A stretch of 64,000 nt of DNA from Parasponia andersonii (GCA_002914805.1 JXTB01000159.1:437910-501909); one strand, 5' to 3'; counted from the stretch's first letter, positions 11,406 to 23,737 are shown. The notes: a model not told the origin generated them from the sequence alone. Numbers and translations are program-made.

Positions 11406-14020
11406 TGTCATAACCGAAAATCTAAAACCGTAATTTTTAGTAATTTTAAGTAAAAATATAATAAAATATTAATTTTACAGAATTTAAGAGAAATCATGTA
11501 TTATATAATTTCATTTTGATCCTCAAATCATTATAAATTCCATAATCATTAAAACTCTTATTAGTTTTAATTTCATATAAGAGAAATACTCATCAAAGTT
11601 TAAGAAAATTTCCAATAATCTCTTTTAAAATTTTTTGAGAAATTATAAATTTTGATAAATTGAGTTTAACTGAAATATTTAGTTCAATATCCAAAATGCA
11701 TTACATAAAATCATTTGTTGTTTCAAATACTCAATTTTAACAATAAAATCATCCACATACATCCACTTACTAATCTTGGCTAAATAACTGGACAAGGAAA
11801 GAAGGATTAACAGAGTACGAATACTTACCAGGGATTAGGAATAGAATAGTATATACAAGCTGCATAGCTTGTCTATCCATCAAGGCGACTGCCTTAATTA
11901 GACAAATACCTGAAAATGGGAGAAGTAGGGAGGTGAGCATTTACATGCTCAGTAGATATTCAATTACATTTTTGAATGGATGCAATTTTACCAAACCTAC
12001 ATGGTTAATACCTTCTCAAAAATCCATTTAAAAATAAGATATATAAAACAGTTGGTATCCAGAATAATCACATATTCAAAACAAAAACCAGAAACACATG
12101 TTTGTACATATCATCATCAACCAAGTATATGAGTGAGCTCTCATCCTCCTATCACAGCCCTGTAATACCTCTGTAACAGAAGTACCCAACATCCTTACAC
12201 TACCCGCAGGTGTATCAACTAAAAACTTGTGCAGGGACCTAGATCTTTCACCTAGCACTGCAGCAACTCGCCAACGATCTAAACTACCATGATGTAATAA
12301 TGGAACTCAAGTGTATGATCCTATGGTATGTATAATATATAACCGTTCATAATAACTATGTATTCATGAATCAAATTATGCTTTAAAAATTCAACTTGAC
12401 ATTATTCTGAGATTTACTGTAACATGAGCGGCACACTACTATTTTACCTCATAATCACAATATAAAAATATGTAAAATATATCCACATAGTCCAATCCCA
12501 ATATAATCCAATAATTTTCAACGATTTGTCAAACCATCGTGAGATCACGATTTTTTATAAATAAGTTTTAATGCAATTATAAATAAAAAAGATATAAAAT
12601 CAGGTAATTGAACCCCTACCTCGATATAGTAGCAATACCAAGCTAATGACGCTCAAAGAAACTCTTGTTGGTCACTCGGGTGTTCAAACGACACTTTAGG
12701 TATCCCGGTAAGTCCACTTAAAAAAGTGACTTTTCCACCAGAGCCTCAAATGGAGAAAAAGAGATCACTATTGAATTCAGAATACCCAAAAATATTAGCT
12801 TAGATATATACTTTGTCAAAAACGAGATCTAGGACAGGATCGGCCCGTAGCACGTAAAACGGTGCAATTTATGCCACGAAATTCTAATTTTCGTTCAATA
12901 ATGAACATAGTGGTAATTTATATCAAAATTCATATCTCGACCTCACTGAGCCCAAATTCGAAAACAGAGCTCAGTTTCGAGGTCCCTAGCATAAGTTAAG
13001 CCTAAAAATCCGAGAATTACAAAAATGTCTCTTTTTGGAATTAATACGAAAAAAGTCCAATTTTCCAAAGTATATAGAAAAATATCATCTTTGCTTATTT
13101 GCAAGAATATCACTTTTCTGAAATATTTCAGAAAATATTAATAAAATAATTATTTAAGAAAATATTTTAAAAAAATATCAACTTCACTAACTATTCGTTA
13201 AAAATATTATTTTTGTAATTATATTTCAAAAAGTAACAATTTTCTAATCTCAGCCCAAGGCCCAAATCCGCATAGTAACAGATTCTATCCAACACAATTG
13301 AGTTTTATAAAAATATCACTTTTCGTTCTAACTTAGAAAAATACCATTTTTTAATTAGAAAACTAACACATTTCTGGATATCATTTTAACTTTTACCAAC
13401 TGTAATTATTCATGATTTTTAATTATCTTTCACCTCATATATTTACTTCGGATAAAATAATTATCTAATCAAAAATTTACGAAAATATCACTTTTTTACT
13501 TAGTTGGTAAAAATGGTAAAAGTGATAAAAACTCACTGGAGATGAATTTTGACGAGCAACTACTTGGAGTTGATCGGCGATGGTGAGAAATTACTCCACT
13601 TGCTGGAGGTGTCGAAAACGGAGGTCAGACGGCGCTCCGGTGACTGGAAAACCTTATCAGAGGCGGAATTTTCGTGGGGCCGCTATAGCTTTTTCCGACG
13701 TTGAAATGAGGCGCGACTAGTGGCGTTAGATTCGCCTTTGAAAGCTCTTCGATACAGACTGATTCTCGGCCAAGGCGGATGGCAGTATAGTAGCTGGAGG
13801 CAGTGGCAAATCTGACATTTTCGATCTCTTTTCCCTCTTCCCAAGCCCCTATTTATTGGAAATTCAAACTTACGAGGGATTTTAAAAAAAAAACATGCAC
13901 TATTGCAAAATATTATAATATTCTAGATATTTTATTATTTTAATTGAAAATTTAATATTTATAACTTTGCCATTATTCGTAAAATGTCCAATTTATCCTT
14001 AAATCTTATCAGATTTTACA
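11406..14020 (-). mobile_element. Solo LTR, copy C, inverted
   Basis: A 2,615-bp copy of the same LTR family on the opposite strand. Read on the minus strand it starts TGTAAAATCTGATAAG at 14020 and ends at 11406 with the complement of TGTCATAACCG. It is flanked by AGCAA (11401-11405) and GGCAA (14021-14025), a 5-bp duplication with one mismatch. Its hairpin (11934-11951) matches those of A and B but has lost the central CACGTG by CpG-type change. The region around 13550-13800, including the CT-poor leader, is the counterpart of 6300-6550 in copy B. It is the most diverged of the three. Confidence 0.75.
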
Positions 14021-15506
14021 GGCAATGGTTGTAAAGGTTTGGGCTATTTCTTTCAAATGGTTAAAAACTTTTGTTAAAAAAATATGGAAGTTAGGTGTAT
14101 ACATAGGCAAAATTGGGTTGGCAGCGTACAAAATTATAAACAAGTACAAACACAAGAGCCCTATAAACTGAATAAAGCATTGTGTAGTCAGCCTTGGATT
14201 TGGGTGGCCTAAATTGTTTTTTTTTTTGTTCTTTCTTTTTTTTTAAAAAAATTTTTTGTTCAGTTCTTTTTTATTTCAATTGACAGGCTTATTATTAAAG
14301 GCGTATGGTTAGTAAGCTAGATTTTTTTTTTTAAAAAAAAAATAATAATAATTTTAGATTTATAAAGCCAAAAATTTACATGAAGTCTGTGACTACTTGT
14401 GATTCTAAATCTACAAAAAGCGGAGAAAATTAGAAATTGGTTAATTAGCTAATTGAAATAACATATACAACTCAATCTCTAAAAGACTAAGTTTTATGGA
14501 AACGATGAATATTCTATAAAATTATAATCATCTAACCGTATATAATATACACTAAAAATTGTTCAACACAAGTCAAGGCTTAATTTGTTTGATAGAAGGG
14601 ATTTTTCAGAGGAGAGAGAGAGAGAGGTAAAATCCTTTGTTTATTGATTATAGGAATTGAGGGAGGGAGAGGATTAATAGAGGGATGTGCTCTCCTCTTT
14701 GGCCCGCCACCATTTTGAATCATTCCATCAATTAGAGGATTCAATTTTTTCTTTATTTTTGTTATGTAAAATGACAAATAGAATCCTTTTAAAAGTTACT
14801 TAATAATGATAAAATAAATAATACGGTAATTTTATAGATACATACTCTTCGTATATCTTACCATCCATTCGTTTTACGAAAGAACTTAAAAAGATAGACA
14901 ATCTCATCTCCTTCCGTCAAATTCCTATCCATTCTATATTTTTATCTTTCCTACTCCTCTTCCGTCTTATAAAATATAGTGTAAGAATCTAAATTTCCAT
15001 GTCCATAAAATACGAGAATCGTTTAAAATAAGGGTAGTTTGAAAAATTGATTTAGAGAATCATAAGAAAAGCAATACATAATTGACGTCTAAAACTTAAA
15101 GTATATAGCGGAAATTTGATTTTTTGTGGTAATTTAAAAAAAAATGAAAAATAGAAGAGAATACAATTTTTTTGAAAACTCACAAATTTTTATTTTAGAA
15201 AAATATCATTTTCATTAATTTATTAGAAAAATACTACTTTTTAACCACTGATTTTTTATTTTTTTTTTTTTTCCCTTTTCTTCTGTTGCTCAGTGCGTCC
15301 GCACCACCGCCCCTAAGAAACTTTCTGTCTCAATTTCTCTTTCTTTTGCTCAGTGTGCTCGTCACTCCTTTAGCTCGATAAGTTCTTCAGCAATTAGTAA
15401 GTAATTACTCGTTTTCATGTAGTTGCTTTCTTTTCCATGAAATCTTTGCAACCATGAAATCTAGTTTCATTACCAAGTCTAATATGACAAACTTCTCTCT
15501 TTGCAG

Positions 15507-15650
15507 TTTGCTCAAAGTATGGAATATGAACAAGTGCTCAAGAGAATCGGTGTTTTAAACTATCAAGGTGCTGATTGGTGAAAGGTTTGCCAAGAAGACC
15601 CTGATCCATGCATGACATATCTCCTGGCACCATCTCCGAAAGTGTTTTAA
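15507..15650 (+). pseudogene. Possible small gene fragment of unknown function with in-frame TGA
   Basis: After an AG acceptor-like site (TTTGCAG at 15500-15506), a frame opens at ATG 15519 and reads 20 codons to a TGA at 15579-15581, then 22 more sensible codons to TAA at 15648. The two halves read MEYEQVLKRIGVLNYQGADW and KVCQEDPDPCMTYLLAPSPK. Amino-acid composition is unlike the surrounding AT-rich noise, and an apparent leader with possible intron precedes it. I do not recognise the family. It could be a captured or decayed exon, or chance. Confidence 0.3.
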
Positions 15651-15814
15651 GTATCTAGTTAGGTTATCTCTTAAAAACATGAATTTATCAAAAGTACTTG
15701 AGATAACTACTTGGGTTACCTAAGGTACCCAATACATTAGTAATTTTTCAATTTTTTAGACTTTGGCATGTATTTCTGTAAGAAGTCCAAGCAAATGACA
15801 TATTAACACAATCA

Positions 15815-15818
<4 letters not shown>

Positions 15819-15865
<47 letters not shown>
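15819..15865 (+). repeat. TA dinucleotide microsatellite
   Basis: More than 20 uninterrupted TA units in intergenic DNA. Similar TA tracts in the window lie near 6041-6063, 9008-9050, 44874-44913, 49901-49922 and 63088-63142. Confidence 0.9.
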
Positions 15866-15867
<2 letters not shown>

Positions 15868-17720
15868 AAAACAGAATGATAGTTTACAAAATAGATTATT
15901 TAAAAATTAACTCTCAGTAAATATCTATTTGTGAAAACTCTTTATAAAACAGCTTTTCAAATTATGCTCGACGCGTTTGCCGGACTATTAAAAATAAAAA
16001 GTCTATTTTGCAAAGAATTAAAAATATAGGTCTACTTTGCAAAATATCTAGTTTCTCCGATTTTCCCATATTGAAAGGTAATCTTTTCCTTTTTGTTTAT
16101 TTGCTAATTGACATCAACATGACACCATGCAACCTAAATTCGGTAAAAACCAAATTAAGATACTGAATAGAAATTAGTTAGAGATTAAATTGATTAATGC
16201 TAAGGTTGGATTACCAAGTAAGAAAGCAGTCCAAGATTGTCTAGTAGCTTTGATCACGATGGGTTCCTAAAAACTCGAGCAAATCTGAATTTATATGGTA
16301 TCTAAAAGAATAGAATAATCATTTTTAAAAATATCTAGAAAAATACCATTTTTCACAAATCCATAAGTATATGAGATAACTATTCAAGTTATTTGAAGTA
16401 ACGAGTCTGATTATCTTAAATTATTCAATTGATTACCTCGGATAACTTTAAAAATACTAATCTTGAAAAAAATGATATTTTTATAAATATTTTTAGAAAA
16501 TACTATGTTTCTAAATCAATTTTAAAAATTTTAAATTTTTGACTTTAGGCCTAGGCTTTTTTCTTTTAAGAAGCTCTAAAAACTAGGAACTTATAGTAAA
16601 CTGACCGAATTTAAAGTCTATCTTAAATAAATATCTATTTTTTAAACATTTAGCAAAATGACTTGGTTATAAATGTATACTAAGTGTATAATATAATGTA
16701 TTTATATAAAAATTTATATACCCAATATATAAATTAAAGTTAATATATAAGTATAATTTATTAAAGCGAAGTGTTAAAAAAAAAAGGACATACTTTGATT
16801 TCCTTTTTTTTTCTTCTTATTTTTTAAACCCAAACCTGATCTAATAAATGTTTGGATATGATTTTCCAGCCCTGCCCTACCCTACCCAAATAAGCCCAAA
16901 ATCCGCAAATTTTGGCATGAATTAGATTAGGTTTGGGAATTCATCGGCCTACTCGACTTTTTGTACAACTCAAATAGTCTAATGTAACTCTTCAAGCATT
17001 AACAAGTAGTATTACCGGCGCTAGTCAGATCTAAGCATCTTGATGCACAAGATGAATCACCGTTCTCTCAAAACATACAAAATTCCTTTACGGTTTTGGT
17101 TTTAAGTTTAGTGTTTCATTTTTTTTTTCTTTTCTAATTTCTTAATTTAAAAAAAAAAAAAAAAAAAAAGCTTGTCTACTATGGCTTGTAAAACTCTTAT
17201 CTTTCCAACCCTTGTTAAAGGATTAGAAAAATGAAACGACAACTCAATTGTAAAATTTTATCTAGTAATTAAGACTTTATTTTAACTACATATATTGTAC
17301 GAGTGTGGAGTATATAGTATATTCTTGGTGATCCTGTCAACCTCGCAAAGATGAAGGCAGTACATCATGAAAACGACCAAGTTGCCAACGTGGCAGGTTT
17401 TTTTATAAGACACGAATAACATTTGTGAAACGAAAGCTGTTTGATATTTGGAAAGCAGAGGACAAACAAAATACAGTTTGCATTTGCCTCCACACATTCC
17501 AAATTGCCTTATCTTTGAGATGTTTCTCTCTCTCTCTCTCTTTTCTTTCCCTCCAAACAAACATCTCAAGCCCACAAAAAAAAAAAAAAAAAAAAAATCC
17601 CAACTCAGTTTCAGTCTTGAATCTCAGAATCTCAGCCTCTATTTCTCACTCATTCATACTCGGACAATCTTTCACAGAATACTATCAAAATTCCTTTCTT
17701 TCTCTCTCTAACCTCTCCTA

Positions 17721-20631
17721 ATGGCTAGCAAGTTAGCCTTCACTTTAACTTCCCCAAGGCGCCCTTTTGCAACCATTATTCAGAGACCCTTTTGTCCAAT
17801 CTCTTCTTCCTCATCTTCTTGCTCAAAGGTTCAATCGTTTCACTTCAATGGACGACAGTTTTGCCTTCGTCGTAGGCTCTCAATGGTTCCCTCTAAGGCT
17901 ACTGCTGACCAAGAAGGTTTGATCACTCGGTGTTTGAACTTGGGTTCTTGTTAATTTTCAATATTTGTGGATTTTACTATTGATTGATGAGAATACTTGT
18001 TGCCTGCATTTCTCTTCTAGTAGAAGTTTAGGCCATGTTTACTAATCTGTAGGGAGCGGTAATGGAAATGTAAATAAGGAACGTGTTTCCCTTTTCTATT
18101 CATTCGTGTGTTTAGTTGCAAAATTTTGGTACATAATTAGTTAAATTAAAAAGAGATAACTCAATTTTTTTATGTCTTCTCACGATTATTTTCGTGACTG
18201 AAAAGTAAACCTATCCTAGCATCACTGAATTCTGTTATGAATATGTGGCCATTTTGAGCTGAAACGACAAATTTGACGGAAAGGATTTGATATTGAATAA
18301 AAACCATTCATAAACGACGCACCTACTGATTATTAACTTGTTAGTTTAGTGAGTACATATTTGATTGACACAATATAGTATAAATAAATAATGGCTTTGT
18401 TCTCTTCAACACACACTATCTGGGAATGTTTTCTCCTCTGTGTTGCCTTTCTTTTCCTCTGATTGCCTTAACTTCTAGTTAAGTTGCTGTGGAAAATCCA
18501 TGTATTGACACCAATGTCTTGTTCCAGGCAAGGTTGAAGGAGATGAAGTTGTTGACAGCAAGATCCTGCCTTATTGTAGCATAGACAAGAAAGAGAAAAA
18601 GTCGTTGGGTGAACTCGAACAAGACTTTCTTCAGGCTCTACAAGTAAAATTTTATTCGAAACTTTATTTCTTCATTTACTTCAGTATAAGATACATTTTT
18701 TTCTTTTTGTTTACATTGATTTTGTTTTACAGGCATTTTATTATGAAGGAAAAGCGATTATGTCAAATGAGGAATTTGATAATCTTAAAGAGGAACTAAT
18801 GTGGGAAGGCAGCAGCGTCGTCATGCTAAGTAAGATGAATTGTTGTTCTTATGGAACATTTAATTTCATTACGTCTATAAATTTGAATTCAAATTAAAAG
18901 GCTAAGTTGTCTAAGACTCCCAAACTTTTTGCAACCATTGCTTAATTCTACAAATGCAGGTGCCGATGAACAGAGGTTTTTGGAAGCTTCAATGGCTTAT
19001 GTATCCGGAAAGCCAATTATGAGTGACGAAGAGTATGATAAACTGAAAATAAAACTAAAGGTTAAGATACGTTGCTTATAATTGCAGAGTTTGTAGCATT
19101 GAGTTAAAGCTTATTCTGTTGGTTGTTTATGTTTCATGCCATGAATGTACTATCTATTTACTGCTTTACTTGCTTTCTAGAGTGATGGAAGTGAGATCGT
19201 AGTTGAAGGTCCTCGATGCAGTCTCCGCAGTAGAAAAGTAAGTGTGTATTGCTCTATGTTCTACCTTCCCTTCAAGTTGATTTTGTATATATAACTCACT
19301 ATTCTATAGAGGTTAGCTTATAGAACTGATGAATCTTCTCTTTTCTATTTCCTTCTTTTTTATTTGTAGGTTTACAGTGACCTCTCTGTTGACTATCTCA
19401 AGATGTTCCTATTGAATGTTCCAGCAACTGTTGTTGCTTTAGGATTGTAAGTGACTACTGCTTTGATTGACTTCTCTTGTTGATTTTTTTTTCTTTTATG
19501 CTTTAAGATATAGTAGTAAATACATTGTTAGATTAATATAAGAAGGGGGAGGAGTGTGGGGTTCGATCCCCATACCTCATACTCCTCAAAGAGGAGGTTT
19601 TCCACATGGTGACTTCTCTTGTTGATTGTCATGATCAAATTGTGAAAATCGACCTGTGGGATCACTGTAATGTTGCACTCTTTAACCTGTTCTGAGATTT
19701 TATTCAGTATGAGTATCTAATTTGGATTATGAAGCATAAACAGAAGAAAATTAATTCAAGTTTTAGATGCTAGAGTATAATTTTGTTGTTACTTTTCTGC
19801 TATCAATTTTCTTCCGTTGAATGATGCATATTGAGTTTGTTTTTTGGTGAGAGATTCCCTGGTTAGCTACTTTTCACTCTGGTTGAGTCTGCTAATGACC
19901 TATGTCCTCACAACATTCTTGGTTGCTCTTCCTATTAGGTTCTTCTTCCTCGATGACATAACTGGATTTGAAATTTCATATCTTCTGGAGGTATGTAGCA
20001 GTCATCATTTTCCTATATGCTTTCCAAGCTACAAATTCTTGAACTTTTTACTCATCTTCTTGCAGTATTCTATAAACACTAACTACTTCTTGTATCCATA
20101 AATATTCGTTATCAACTTCCTATTCCATCTCTCATCAAAAGCTTCTGTAAATTGATGTCGCAGCTCCCGGAGCCATTCAGTTTCATTTTCACATGGTTTG
20201 CCGCCTTGCCATTCATAGTCTGGCTAGCTCTCACACTGACAAACGCAATTGTGAAGGACTTTTTGATCTTAAAGGTCTGCGCATCCCTTACTTTGTCATT
20301 CTTGGAGACCATTTGAAAACAATCCACATTATGTGTTAGTTTGCAACATTGATATGTAATATGCTTCTTCTCTAGGGTCCTTGTCCTAACTGTGGAACCG
20401 AGAATACCTCTTTCTTTGGGACCATACTGTCGATTTCCAGTGGTGGTACCACCAACACAGTTAAATGCACAAAGTAAGTCCGAAGCTTCTTTTAAATGAA
20501 AATGTCTAAAGCTATCATTATGTATTGAGATGTGACTTTTACTAAAGAGATTTTTCCTCAGCTGTGCTACTGAAATGGTGTTTGACTCAAATACCCGCTT
20601 GATTACCTTGCCAGAAGGAAGTAATGCTTGA
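17721..20631 (+). CDS. PGRL1: PGR5-like protein 1 (PGRL1), chloroplast thylakoid
   Basis: A thylakoid membrane partner of PGR5 in antimycin-sensitive cyclic electron flow around photosystem I. Coding exons: 17721-17916, 18528-18643, 18733-18829, 18960-19060, 19181-19237, 19370-19446, 19939-19990, 20164-20274, 20376-20473 and 20562-20631. They give 324 residues, the normal family length. Residues 1-60 or so are a Ser/Arg-rich transit peptide. Two membrane spans are visible, about 200-217 (NVPATVVALGLFFFL) and 238-258 (FIFTWFAALPFIVWLALTL). All six redox-active cysteines of the family are present: C82 (LPYC), C183 (GPRC), C272/C275 (CPNC) and C300/C303 (CTNC). Acidic loops such as SNEEFDNLKEELMWEG also match. 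Every junction is GT-AG and in frame. Intron 6 holds a short retroposon. The gene is convergent with SAP18. PGRL1A and PGRL1B cannot be told apart here. Confidence 0.95.
19468..19627. mobile_element. Short retroposon insertion with 18-bp target-site duplication (PGRL1 intron 6)
   Basis: The 18-mer TGACTTCTCTTGTTGATT occurs at 19468-19485 and again at 19610-19627. It brackets a 124-bp insert that is T-rich at its left end, so it has an A-rich tail on the minus strand. The insert contains GGTTCGATCCC (19560-19570), matching the tRNA B-box consensus on the plus strand. Long perfect direct repeats around an A-tailed insert are the hallmark of LINE-mediated retroposition. Because the B-box and A-tail are on opposite strands, the insert may be a truncated or rearranged SINE. 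Confidence 0.65.
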
Positions 20632-21828
20632 TTTGAAGGTACGTATTTCAAAAGAAAAAAAACTCTAAATAAAAACCAAAATTTAAGTTATTCCTCCCCA
20701 AATTAACTATAAGGTTGTAAGGGATGGAATAAAATTTGTTTTCTAATGTGTAAGTAAACAACTCCCTTATTCCTATTCCCACTAGGATCCATTAAGAATT
20801 AGTAAACGTGATCATAATATATTTATATACCTTGGCTTTGTTCATCTTTAAGATCTTTATTTATATGGTGGGTGACAAAACAAAACTCAGGGCTAACTAA
20901 GTGCAGGATAATGCATGTTATGGGATCTAAGGTGCTATCACTGACGAATGAAGGAGGAAGCCAAGGATGTCACAATACCTGTATTTCATCCTTTTCTGTG
21001 GGGAAGGAAAATTTCTTCATTTTGTGTGGTTGAGTGACATCTGAAGTGTGTTCTCTGTGAATATTGTACACATTTGTATGTATGCTTCTTTACATACCCA
21101 AACGCCTATTTGTAAGGTTAAGAAAATTAGGGGGGGAAAAAGGTAACTAAGTGGGCTCGTTAACTGAAGAGAGACTGTGTAAACATCGTGATGGAATTTT
21201 ACATATAAATAGCATCACTTGTAAAAAAGTCTTAGCTTCGGCTCTCTGTTTTTCCATCTTTCTTCATGCCTTTACCTCCCAATGCATTTTCTCTTCTTAA
21301 ATATGGCCTCTGCTTCTGTCTTCCTTTTTGCTTTAACTTCTTGTTTAAGTAATGGATCTACCACTACACTGTTCAAAGTCCCTGTATATATGAAAGACAC
21401 CACCAAAATATTTTATTCAGAAGAGACCTGTCTTGATCATCTTTCCTAACTTTTAATATTTGATCTTTTTTTTTCTTTGAAGATTAAATTGAGTCGGACG
21501 ATTTTGACTTTGCAAAATATCTACGAATTATCCACCTTGAAACAAAGAGGAAGCAGACATCATTTGCAATTAAATGCAATTTTTCTGGCAGTAAAAAAAT
21601 TAAAACAAAATTACGTCAAGCATTGAGCTTTTAACTTTAAATTTTTTAACATCCTTACAACCTATGAATCAGCACCAAGAAGGCACTTGGGCATAGGAAA
21701 AACATTGCATATAAACATAACCTCTGAACACCAAACCAACAAATGATATCACAGGCCGCTTCCTAGTCAATAGATCAGGCACACTGGCTAAGAAAAAGCA
21801 TCAACACAAAAATCAACAAGTTTATCCT
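20632..21828. other. Convergent 3' regions of PGRL1 and SAP18
   Basis: No coding sequence is seen. The left part to about 21240 is probably PGRL1 3' UTR, and the right end is the SAP18 3' UTR read on the minus strand. The two genes run tail to tail with about 1.2 kb between stop codons. Confidence 0.5.
20639..20906 (+). other. Possible intron in the PGRL1 3' UTR
   Basis: Eight bases after the TGA stop is a strong donor (AAG|GTACGT) and at 20901-20906 a good acceptor (GTGCAG). If spliced, the junction would lie less than 50 nt after the stop and so should not trigger decay. Transcript data would be needed to decide. Confidence 0.4.
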
Positions 21829-23410
21829 TTATATGATAGCCACATCCAAGTAATCTCCGATCTGCATAATCAAAATGAACAAAGCTTGTAAGAACCAAGA
21901 ACATCCCAACACTATCAGGGTATATGTTTTCTTGAATAAGATTAAGAGGATCAAGGGGCAGAGAACTCGTATAAGTTCAGGGCACTTAAGGACCCACAAG
22001 GCATATAGTTCTCACGCATTGCACAATTCATAACCAAGTATCGTGATGGGACAACTAGAACCTGCCAAAGATTTGAGTGCCCACCAACGCACCTAGTTCA
22101 TATACTGGTCAAAGAATTGGGATTTAGACATTTTATTTCTTCGTACCTGGAAGTCAAGTTCACCCAAGGCCTTGCTATCATCTATTCGTCTCCCATTTCC
22201 ATAGGAATGTGTCATCCCAACCTAAAGAAAAGCCATAAAAATCCACATCTTAGATACAATCAGAATAATCTTAATATTGTGAACCAAAGGGTATATCAGA
22301 AGCTCTACTGACTAGCGACCACAGTTCAAAAACTTGTACTAATTTCACATGAAGGATAAAGGCTCGTCATTTACCAGTTTCAACACAAAACGACCACGTT
22401 TATCAGGGTATACAAATGCGAATGACAACTTTGCATTTCTTCTCCTTGCCGCTGGAGCTACCTCTTTCACCTGAGAAATAACCAGAATGAATCAAAGAAC
22501 TAGTAAAGTGATATGAGTTAGTTAAATAAACATGGAAAAGTGACTCCGGTCCGGGGTCAATGGTTTGAAGCCACATACGAGATCAGTTAGCTCACGGAGT
22601 GNTTTGGGTTCCTTGCCTCTTACAGCAAAATCCTCTTCATTGTGATGACCTCCAATCTACAATGAATACGCCCCAGAAAAACAAAAAAAGTAAATAAATC
22701 AAAACTATCAGTCTATCAGTGCTCATATTATGCAAACATCTATATTAAGTTAAGCCACTAAAGCATACCAAATGCATTGCTCATACTAAATTTTCTTCCT
22801 TTATTTTCTCTCTTTTTCAGCTCATGAGAAATTAACAAAAATTTCTTTCACTTACTATGAAAAACTAATAAATGAAAAAAAAAATCACAATGTCTCTTTT
22901 AGTTAAAAGCAAAGGTTGCCATTTGCAACTACGTTGCCACAACTTAGATCACTGAAACGCTTTATCAATTAGTTTTAGACCCTAATCCTAATATAACCAA
23001 AATTAAAATAAAATTAAAGCTTGCAATGTATTTCTTCGTACCTTAGTGAAAACCCTAAGCAACAAAGGGCAAGTCTGCATCAAATACAGGAGGAAATTTT
23101 CAGGAAAATTATTTATATATGCATATTTATGAAAATATCAAGAAGCAATAATTACAAAATAATTACTGAAAAAAAAACGCAGTGAATCTTAGAGAGAAGA
23201 GATGAGGTAGAGCACCTTTTCGCGATCGACGGGTTCGAATCGGGGGCGAGGGAGTGGAGGTGGTGGAGCTCTGGACTGAGGAGGCGGAGGAGGGCCTGGT
23301 CTACCACTGCCCGTACCTGGTCCGCCTCGGCTATGGGACGGTGGCCCTCCTCCTCCTCCTCCTCCTCCTCCTCCTCCACCCACCTTTTCGTCTCTGCTTC
23401 TTTTCTCCAT
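21829..23410 (-). CDS. SAP18: SAP18, Sin3/HDAC and ASAP complex subunit (sequence missing at an n)
   Basis: A small ubiquitin-fold protein of the Sin3-histone deacetylase and ASAP (Acinus-RNPS1-SAP18) complexes, acting in nuclear transcriptional repression and exon-junction RNA processing. Exons in transcript order: 23410-23216, 23074-23042, 22656-22579, 22470-22375, 22221-22147 and 21861-21829. Residues 1-65 are a low-complexity head with a 12-Gly run and Pro-rich blocks, then FEPVDREK|TCPLLLRVFTK|IGGHHNEEDFAVRGKEPK. The rest follows as LRELTDL|VKEVAPAARRRNAKLSFAFV, then DDSKALGELDFQ|IGDYLDVAII. Between GKEPK and LRELTDL the family normally has about eleven more residues (a DEVQIYTWKDA-like strand). 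Here there is only the unknown base n at 22602, so the deposited 169-residue product is short. An upstream in-frame ATG at 23467 exists, but the 23410 start fits the family. Confidence 0.92.
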
Positions 23411-23737
23411 TGTTAGGTCCCTGAAACCTCTAACTTTTCCGTTCTCTGTCGTCAATGTTGATATCATTTAGGGCTCTACCTGTTCTTGATGGAGGATACA
23501 GATGTTTGGGCCAATCGGACTCATCGGGCCTCATTAATGGGCTTAAACTTTGGAGCCCATATCGAAATTGAGGAGCCCGTGATCTTGGGCTTGAGCCTCT
23601 CGGTTTAGGTCCAGATAGTAAGTCAAACTTTTTTAAAAGATTTTTTCTTTTAGGTCAAAACGAATCCGTTATTATAAATTAATTGAATGTTTCACAATAA
23701 CACACCGTAACAGACTCTATAGAAGAGAAAATTCGTG

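Larger units (their letters stand above)
14026..17720. other. Intergenic DNA upstream of PGRL1
   Basis: Mostly AT-rich sequence with poly-A/poly-T runs, a long TA microsatellite at about 15819-15865, and the possible gene fragment at 15507-15650. The last few hundred bases are the PGRL1 promoter and leader. The leader carries CT-rich tracts at 17524-17541 and 17692-17710 and an A run at 17576-17597. No convincing TATA box was seen. Confidence 0.45.

Noticed and set aside
19555..19575. A tRNA gene in PGRL1 intron 6
   Set aside because: Only a B-box-like stretch is present. No acceptor stem, anticodon arm or A-box could be matched, and the insert has retroposon-type duplications.
23189..23467. 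Upstream ATG at 23467 as the SAP18 start
   Set aside because: It adds 19 residues with no family similarity. The ATG at 23410 directly precedes the low-complexity head and is the simpler choice.
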